The notes under the pieces: generated by a model | The model's database searches: none | What the model saw: the letters and a program-made list of their open reading frames with translations, nothing else | Told to the model about the DNA's origin: nothing | DNA from: Bradyrhizobium sp. CCBAU 53340 | GTDB lineage: Bacteria; Pseudomonadota; Alphaproteobacteria; Rhizobiales; Xanthobacteraceae | DNA length: 64,000 nucleotides | Assembly: GCF_015291645.1 (NCBI RefSeq) | Contig: NZ_CP030056.1 | Coordinates: forward strand, 558,001-622,000 | Direction: 5' to 3' | Shown here: positions 58,891 to 64,000 of the stretch, piece by piece | Layout of the letters: every line of letters begins with the position of its first letter | Position numbering within the stretch: position 1 is the stretch's first letter | Position numbers and translations under genes: made by a program

Positions 58891-59499
58891 CTAGTCTGGC
58901 AAGTTCGACTTAGTGCGAAAAGACGCAATCAAACAATCTTCGTCGATGCTCGCGCCACGGCATTGTACGCGCTCAGTCTCGACCAGATGTTCATTCAAAA
59001 CATCAAGCATTGTTTCGGCACCCGCAGGATGCCCCCAACGCTGACAAGAGGCGTCACGCGCTGATCCGAAAACGAGCCGTCCGCTGGGCGCCAGCATTCG
59101 CGTGAGCTTCTCGATGGCGTCACCCATCTGGCCGGTATCTTCAAGATAATAAAGCACTTCCGCCACCACGATCAGGTCGAATGGATTAGTTGCGTTGAGG
59201 TCCCGCACGTCAGAGATGTGCCAGGCGATATGAGGCCATTGAGCTTGCTCCCTTGCTCGAGTGATCGCACGCGGCAGAACGTCGATTGCTACGAGTTGCT
59301 GGCAGTGGGGCGCCAGCTTTGCCGTGAAGACGCCCGCTGCGCAACCCACCTCAAGCGCGTTACCGACCGCGCCTTCCGCGAGGCACAGACGGAGCAAGTG
59401 CGCGTGGCGCTCTTGCTCGAATGGGTTCGCGTTGAGCCGCCACGGGTCGTCCGCCTCCATCTCCCGCTCGAGCAAGCGCAGTACCTTATCGAATGTCAT
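58891..59499 (-). CDS. nodS: Nod factor N-methyltransferase NodS
   Basis: A 202-residue SAM-dependent methyltransferase acting on the free amine of the NodB-deacetylated chitooligosaccharide. The SAM motif is ALEVGCAAGVFTAKLAPHC near residue 50; LVAIDVLPRAITRAREQ and FDLIVVAEVLYYLEDTGQM follow. AAGGAAGGG precedes the ATG. It lies 80 bases after nodC and 30 before nodU, as in other nodSU strains. Confidence 0.95.
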   Translation of the reverse strand: MTFDKVLRLLEREMEADDPWRLNANPFEQERHAHLLRLCLAEGAVGNALEVGCAAGVFTAKLAPHCQQLVAIDVLPRAITRAREQAQWPHIAWHISDVRDLNATNPFDLIVVAEVLYYLEDTGQMGDAIEKLTRMLAPSGRLVFGSARDASCQRWGHPAGAETMLDVLNEHLVETERVQCRGASIDEDCLIASFRTKSNLPD

Positions 59500-59579
59500 T
59501 CACCCTTCCTTACTTTAGTGCGCTTGTTTTCGCCGCGTTTGAGCGCGGTCCTAGATCACAGGCCGAGCGTTGGAGCGCC

Positions 59580-60890
59580 TTAACGGGTGGTCCCCTCCCC
59601 GGTGACCGCCAGCGCTGCCGGCTGTCGCCGAGCGGCATCATGGTGACAGGCGTCACGTTCGTGGATCGTTTCCGGAGCCCCGCAGAGTGATGCCGGAGGC
59701 GTCGTACGGGAGAGCCAGTTACTGTTATCCAATGTACACAATGCATAGGCTTTCAAGGGAAGCACTAGGAACAGATTGATTGGCGTGTGCAACGCGAAGC
59801 CAAGAAATCGCACCTCACGAGCACGAATCGCCGCTGTGGTGCACCGCATCAGCGTTAGCGATGAAATAGCAACGATCGTCAACCATGGTATGGTGTGCGT
59901 GGTCGCAAGCTGAGCGAGCCCGGTCATTATGGACAGAGCCAAAAGAAGAGGGCCAAGGTTCTGTCCGATAACATCTAATGTGAGATAGCCATTAAGATGA
60001 GGCAGCAGCCGCAGTGCTAGCAGCGTGTCGCGGAACGTACTGCGTGCCCAGCGTAGTTGTTGACGCAAATAAGGTCCGAGCCTGTCGGGAACGACGGTTG
60101 CGGCTATCGCATCTGGAACGTATTCAGTTCGAAACCCTGCCTGCAGCATAAGTATTGTGAGGTGACGATCCTCGCCGAAATCACTGGGCTTCCCGCGGAA
60201 ATATTGCGTTTCATACTTGTCGAGCAGCGATGTAAGAGCCGAACGGCGATACATGGCGCAGGGTCCGCAGCAGCACATAACAGCACCGAAGCTGGCTTGT
60301 GCAGCGCGTTCTTCGTTACAAGCAAGCCAGTACTCCATGTCGATGAGCCGCGTGAGCCAAGTGCGATCCCGATTGGTCGCGACCAGATGGCCCATAGCGG
60401 CACCAACTTCCGGCTCGTGCATGCTAGCTGCTAGTTTTGTGACGACATCGACTGCGAGCGTCGTATCAGAGTCGACGTTGAGAACCAGGTCTCCAGATGA
60501 CTGCCGGATGGCACAAATCTGCGCCTTCCTCTTGCCTACGTTCTTTCGCAGAATGATAAAGCGAAATCGTGTATCTTGCGCGTAAGCGTCGTGGACAGCT
60601 TTGACAGCAGCGAGGTTTTGAGAGCCATCGTCAACGACATAGACGCGCAGTCGTCCAGTAAAATCCTGGGCGGCAATCGAGCCTAAGCACGCCGACAGGG
60701 TGTCTGGCGTTTCATTGTAGCAAGGAACGATAACGTCGACACTGGGCATCGTTTCGTGATCGACGTCCGTGAGTGGCGGCGATGAGGCCCGGCTCTTTAT
60801 TGCATAGATCATTTGAGCGCTCTTATAAAACGCTGAAAGGATTGTGTATGATCCAATCGCGGCAGTGCTGGCGGTCACAAGCAGGCTCAT
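59580..60890 (-). CDS. nodC: Chitooligosaccharide synthase NodC
   Basis: Processive GT2 N-acetylglucosaminyltransferase in the inner membrane that makes the Nod factor backbone. The ATG at 60890, seven bases after the nodB stop, gives 436 residues beginning MSLLVTASTAAIGSYTILSA; an ATG at 60929 would overlap nodB. Catalytic motifs are VIVPCYNETPDTLSACLGSI, YVVDDGSQN, LNVDSDTTLAVDVV, FGEDRHLTILML and QQLRWARST (the QxxRW motif). Hydrophobic segments flank the catalytic domain. The C-terminal tail is Arg- and Ala-rich. Confidence 0.96.
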   Translation of the reverse strand: MSLLVTASTAAIGSYTILSAFYKSAQMIYAIKSRASSPPLTDVDHETMPSVDVIVPCYNETPDTLSACLGSIAAQDFTGRLRVYVVDDGSQNLAAVKAVHDAYAQDTRFRFIILRKNVGKRKAQICAIRQSSGDLVLNVDSDTTLAVDVVTKLAASMHEPEVGAAMGHLVATNRDRTWLTRLIDMEYWLACNEERAAQASFGAVMCCCGPCAMYRRSALTSLLDKYETQYFRGKPSDFGEDRHLTILMLQAGFRTEYVPDAIAATVVPDRLGPYLRQQLRWARSTFRDTLLALRLLPHLNGYLTLDVIGQNLGPLLLALSIMTGLAQLATTHTIPWLTIVAISSLTLMRCTTAAIRAREVRFLGFALHTPINLFLVLPLKAYALCTLDNSNWLSRTTPPASLCGAPETIHERDACHHDAARRQPAALAVTGEGTTR

Positions 60891-60897
60891 TCTGGTC

Positions 60898-61557
60898 TCA
60901 GTGAAAGTGAGGAATGGGACGAATTGCAAAGCCGCGACTGTGCAATGCGGGAATTAGCTGGCTGACGGCGCATACTGTCTGATCGCGCAGCCTTTGATCA
61001 TGACCCCAATTGCGTTCATCGGGAGGGCAGCCATCGTGCAAAAGAACAATGGCTCCAGGTTGGATGGAGCTCAGTACCGCGCTGACGATCGCATCCGCAC
61101 CAGGCCGAGACCAGTCGCGAGGGTCTACAGACCAGTGAAGTGCGCCGAGCCCAGCGCTCGCGGCGCAGGAGAGCACATGTTCGGTCCAGAGCCCATATGG
61201 CGCACGCACATGTCGGAGCCGAGCCTCCGGGCAAGCCGACTTAATGGCACAGTTCGCGTGTGCAATCTCCGACGCGACTTTCGTTGGCTCGCATTTCGAG
61301 AGATCGGGATGGTTCATGGTGTGGTTTGCGAGTTCGTGTCCGTCGGAAACTATCCTGCGCGTAATGTGCGGATGTTCTGCTGCATATCTGCCGATGACGC
61401 AGAACGTCGCCGGCACGTTATGTTGGGAGAGGATGTCTAAGATGTGCGGGGTATAAAAAGAGTGCGGCCCGTCGTCGAACGTCAAGTGGACGCTTGGTGA
61501 GTCAGCATACTGCCTGCCATCGCCAACGCTTGTTAAGTGCATAGAGAGGCCTGTCAC
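60898..61557 (-). CDS. nodB: Chitooligosaccharide deacetylase NodB
   Basis: A 219-residue carbohydrate esterase family 4 enzyme that removes the acetyl group from the non-reducing end of the backbone. Motif 1 is [20 protein letters not shown] (general base Asp), motif 2 is [14 protein letters not shown] (His pair for metal), then [12 protein letters not shown] and IVLLHDGCP. The ATG overlaps the nodA stop by four bases, showing translational coupling. Confidence 0.96.
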   Translation of the reverse strand: MTGLSMHLTSVGDGRQYADSPSVHLTFDDGPHSFYTPHILDILSQHNVPATFCVIGRYAAEHPHITRRIVSDGHELANHTMNHPDLSKCEPTKVASEIAHANCAIKSACPEARLRHVRAPYGLWTEHVLSCAASAGLGALHWSVDPRDWSRPGADAIVSAVLSSIQPGAIVLLHDGCPPDERNWGHDQRLRDQTVCAVSQLIPALHSRGFAIRPIPHFH

Positions 61558-62147
61558 AGTTCGGGCCCGTTTCGCTCAATTGTCGTTCCGGGCGGCCATT
61601 CGCTCAACGGCTTTCCGACAGGCAAAACGACGAGAAGAGCGTCGTCTGTTCGCGTGGGCGGCAAAGCAGGATAGACCTCCGCCAGCGTAGAACGGACGCG
61701 TATACCCGGAATGATCGAGGCCAGCCCTGGGCGATCGAGCAACCTCGTGATGTGCGTTTTGAGCGCATGACGGACTGTGCCAAATCCGAAAGGAACGCCC
61801 ATCAGGTGTAGTGTAGGATACATTGCGCGTACAGAGTGTGGCACTCCCAGACCCTCTAGGTCGGGGCGTACCGCGTACAATCCGAGTTCGGCCACCAACA
61901 CGTCGGCATCGCCGACCTTGATGAACCGTCGCAGCGCGCCAAGATGAGCCGCAACGCCCCTGCTGTCGTAGCCGACACATCGGAGCTCGGGCCTCGCACC
62001 CGCCCAGCTCCGATAGCCCTCAAAGGGACGTGCATTGAACGTTCCGGTCGGTCCGTAAGCCGCTCGTAAGAATGCCGAGAGCTGGATATGATCCGATAGC
62101 TCCAACTCATTCTCCCAGCACGTCCGCCACTGTATTGGGGGGCGCAT
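61554..62147 (-). CDS. nodA: Nod factor N-acyltransferase NodA
   Basis: Transfers a fatty acyl chain to the free amine of the deacetylated chitooligosaccharide. The ATG at 62147 is chosen because AGGAGA lies eight bases before it and [20 protein letters not shown] aligns with the usual NodA start; 197 residues is the family size. An ATG at 62174 in frame has no good ribosome binding site. [40 protein letters not shown] and the end [10 protein letters not shown] are hallmark sequences. First gene of nodABCSUIJ, but about 670 bases from its nod box. Confidence 0.96.
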   Translation of the reverse strand: MRPPIQWRTCWENELELSDHIQLSAFLRAAYGPTGTFNARPFEGYRSWAGARPELRCVGYDSRGVAAHLGALRRFIKVGDADVLVAELGLYAVRPDLEGLGVPHSVRAMYPTLHLMGVPFGFGTVRHALKTHITRLLDRPGLASIIPGIRVRSTLAEVYPALPPTRTDDALLVVLPVGKPLSEWPPGTTIERNGPEL

Positions 62148-62447
62148 CGACCCATCTCCTACGTTTGGCTTCATTGCCGTGTATGCATGAGGTGAGGCGC
62201 TACAGCAGGGTGCGCACGGAATCGAGCGCACGGGGCTGCTGCAGGCGCTCTCCTGCGGTTCGGCGAAGAACGACTTGGGAATGCGGCGCAATGCGTAGCA
62301 GGCCGCGGGAGCCCTACAGGAATCCTGCTAGAAAGAAGGTGGGTGCGGTCAGGTTGTACAATATACGATGGTATATCGGCGTCCTTTCGCGGACATATCG
62401 GCGTCCTGCGAGTTGCGAGACAAAGCACCTCTGATGTATTACTCGCC

Positions 62448-62678
62448 TTAAAGATGTTTGATGGGGTGATCGAGGTGGTTTGAATGTGTGAACTGGTACG
62501 GGCTACTAATGTAAGACATGGCGCGCTCGAACTGGGATAGCGCCTGTTGCTGTTTGCAAGGGGCACGCATGGTGGTGTCGATTGGATGGGGCGCGCTGTC
62601 CGATTGATCGTTGTAAAGAGCCCATTGCCGCTTGATAACTGGGTCGCGAGACCAAGGGGTCTGCAGGGCTGAGACCAT
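62448..62678 (-). CDS. Possible leader gene in the nodY/nodK position
   Basis: A 76-codon frame between the nod box and nodA: MVSALQTPWSRDPVIKRQWA, then LYNDQSDSAPHPIDTTMRAP, ending THSNHLDHPIKHL. Its residue composition looks more protein-like than the Arg/Ser-rich frames overlapping it (for example 62171-62767). In Bradyrhizobium a short gene (nodY in B. japonicum, nodK in B. elkanii) stands in this place; I cannot recall their sequences well enough to claim homology. The ribosome binding site is weak. The rest of 62148-62815 is untranslated leader. Confidence 0.4.
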   Translation of the reverse strand: MVSALQTPWSRDPVIKRQWALYNDQSDSAPHPIDTTMRAPCKQQQALSQFERAMSYISSPYQFTHSNHLDHPIKHL

Positions 62679-62815
62679 ATGTGAGCTTCAAGAAATGCCT
62701 GGGGCGGTGTCGCTATGATTCGCGGTTCACTATGTTCAATGCGCAGCGCCACGATCGTGGTCTCCAAAATCTAACGTGTTGCGTCGGACACGTCACTTTT
62801 ATTCCATCGTGGCGC

Positions 62816-62863
62816 GCGCGGGTAAAATCGATTGTTTAGATGAGTTACATCTACACTGCGGAT
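62816..62863 (-). promoter_or_regulatory. nod box of the nodABCSUIJ operon
   Basis: On the minus strand, ATCCGCAGTGTAGATG matches the left half of the consensus at all but one fixed position, and ATCTAAACAATCGATTTTAC gives a near perfect right half. NodD with a flavonoid would activate leftward transcription. It starts 10 bases before the nodD ATG, so NodD bound here may also control its own gene. Confidence 0.93.
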
Positions 62864-62872
62864 GAATGAACA

Positions 62873-63814
62873 ATGCGGTTTCGTGGCCTAGATCTAAATC
62901 TGCTCGTCGCTCTTGATGCCCTGATAGCAGAGCGTAACTTGACGGCAGCAGCACGCAGCATCAACTTGAGCCAGCCCGCAATGAGTGCGGCGGTCGCCCG
63001 CCTGCGTGCGTATTTCAAGGACGAGTTGTTCACGATGAGCGGCCGTGAACTTGTCCTGACCCCACGCGCAGAGGCTCTCGCCTCACCTACTCGCGAAGCG
63101 TTACTGCACATTCAGCTTTCCATCACGTCTCGCGAGCCCTTTAGGCCGGACGAATCAAATCGCCGTTTTCGCCTTTGCATGTCCGATTTCGCGGCTATCG
63201 TGCTTATTCGCAAGGTGATTGAGCGCGTCGCGCGAGAGGCGCCCGGCATCAAATTCGAGCTGATGCCACTGGCCGATCCATTCGACCACCCCCTTCAGCG
63301 GGGTGCGGTCGACTTTATCATTCTTCCCGACGTGTACACGACGGATGAGCATCCGAAGGCCACGCTATTTGATGAGACGCTGGTTTGCGTGGGCTGCCGT
63401 TCCAACAAGCGATTGGCGCGACCGCTGACGTTCTCAAGCTACATGTCCATGGGGCACGTTGCTGTCCGGTTCGGCCGTTCTCGCGTCCCGTCAATCGACG
63501 AATGGTTCATGCAGGAGCATCGAGTTAAGCGGCGCGTGGAGGTCGTGGTTCAGGGCTTCAGCATGATGCCCCACATGCTCGTCGGGACGAACCGGGTAGC
63601 GACCATGCCGGCAACGTTGGTGCGGCATTTCGCAAAATCGCTACCCTTGCGCGTTGCAAAGCTTCCCCTGCCGTTGCCTGGCTTTACGGAGACGCTGCAA
63701 TGGCCTGCACTGCACAACAATGAGCCTGCAAGCAAGTGGATGCGCCAGGTCTTGCTTGAGGAAGCCGCTCGCCTCGGTTCGTCACAGGAGGAACCAAGCC
63801 TGGCTCCTGAGTAG
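62873..63814 (+). CDS. nodD: Nodulation regulator NodD (LysR family)
   Basis: A 313-residue LysR-type activator. The N-terminal winged helix-turn-helix is [20 protein letters not shown] and [20 protein letters not shown]. The effector domain follows, with [38 protein letters not shown] and [14 protein letters not shown]. It is divergent from nodA with the nod box between. Sequence and position are those of NodD1. After the stop, the remaining 186 bases hold no gene I can support. Confidence 0.97.
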   Translation: MRFRGLDLNLLVALDALIAERNLTAAARSINLSQPAMSAAVARLRAYFKDELFTMSGRELVLTPRAEALASPTREALLHIQLSITSREPFRPDESNRRFRLCMSDFAAIVLIRKVIERVAREAPGIKFELMPLADPFDHPLQRGAVDFIILPDVYTTDEHPKATLFDETLVCVGCRSNKRLARPLTFSSYMSMGHVAVRFGRSRVPSIDEWFMQEHRVKRRVEVVVQGFSMMPHMLVGTNRVATMPATLVRHFAKSLPLRVAKLPLPLPGFTETLQWPALHNNEPASKWMRQVLLEEAARLGSSQEEPSLAPE

Positions 63815-64000
63815 CGCGTCCCCCAATTGGGGCCGTTCAGACGCGGCGGAGCATGTCGCGCTAAGCCTTCAATTACTGGCCTCCACGTGACACGGGTTGG
63901 CCGCAGCAAATGACCCGCATGCCCTTGTTGGTCGTCGGAAACGGTGTCGCGCAGCGGCGTCCAGACAGGCGACGGCCCCACTCTGATTGCCGCCGAGCGC

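Overview
The window reads as part of a symbiosis island of a Bradyrhizobium-type alphaproteobacterium. The evidence is the Bradyrhizobium nif layout (nifDKENX, then nifB-fdxN-nifZ, then nifHQ separate from nifDK, then nifW-fixABCX), a FixR-type dehydrogenase, an oxygen-sensitive NifA, and a nodABCSUIJ-nolO-nodZ-noeL-nolK cluster divergent from nodD. Small proteins of a style common in bradyrhizobia (PilZ-like, DUF2934) lie at the left. Assignment to genus is inference from gene content and order; no 16S rRNA or housekeeping marker is present.

Left part (1-9.5 kb): the C-terminus of an FMN-dependent monooxygenase, a PilZ-like protein, an S1/P1 nuclease, a class II Fic protein with a palindrome over its start codon, and a two-gene unit of a DprA-like protein plus a HAD-phosphoribosyltransferase-zinc finger fusion. 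That unit resembles the ShosTA toxin-antitoxin/anti-phage type. Several short conserved proteins follow.

Nitrogen fixation part (9.6-35.4 kb, nearly all minus strand): panB-panC, nifW-fixABCX, nifH-nifQ, nifZ, fdxN, nifB, nifT, a HesB/IscA protein, fdxB, nifX, nifN, nifE, nifK, nifD and fixR. Sigma-54 (-24/-12) promoters can be read before nifD, nifB, hesB, nifH, just after nifQ, and before nifA. NifA-type upstream sites (TGT-N10-ACA) precede nifD, nifH, hesB and fixR. The cluster carries decay: the NifX-associated DUF269 gene and a CCE_0567-like gene are remnants, there is no nifS in the window, and an IS5-type transposase relic occupies the nifB-nifT interval.

Middle (35.4-49.4 kb): an IS3-family element with an IS110-family element inserted into it, a secreted pectin methylesterase and a secreted polygalacturonase in convergent orientation, a second IS3 relic, an unrecognised gene behind what looks like a nod box, a small secreted cysteine protein, and nifA. 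fixR, which is operonic with nifA in B. japonicum, is about 11 kb away from nifA here and lies just upstream of nifD; nifA has its own -24/-12 promoter.

Right part (49.4-64 kb): the nodulation operon, read leftward from a nod box at 62.8 kb. It encodes the chitin-oligomer backbone (NodC), N-deacetylation and N-acylation (NodB, NodA), N-methylation (NodS), two carbamoyltransferases (NodU, NolO), export (NodI, NodJ), fucosyl transfer (NodZ) and GDP-mannose dehydratase (NoeL). The last gene, nolK (GDP-fucose synthase), is broken by frameshifts and a nonsense codon. nodD lies divergent at the right end.
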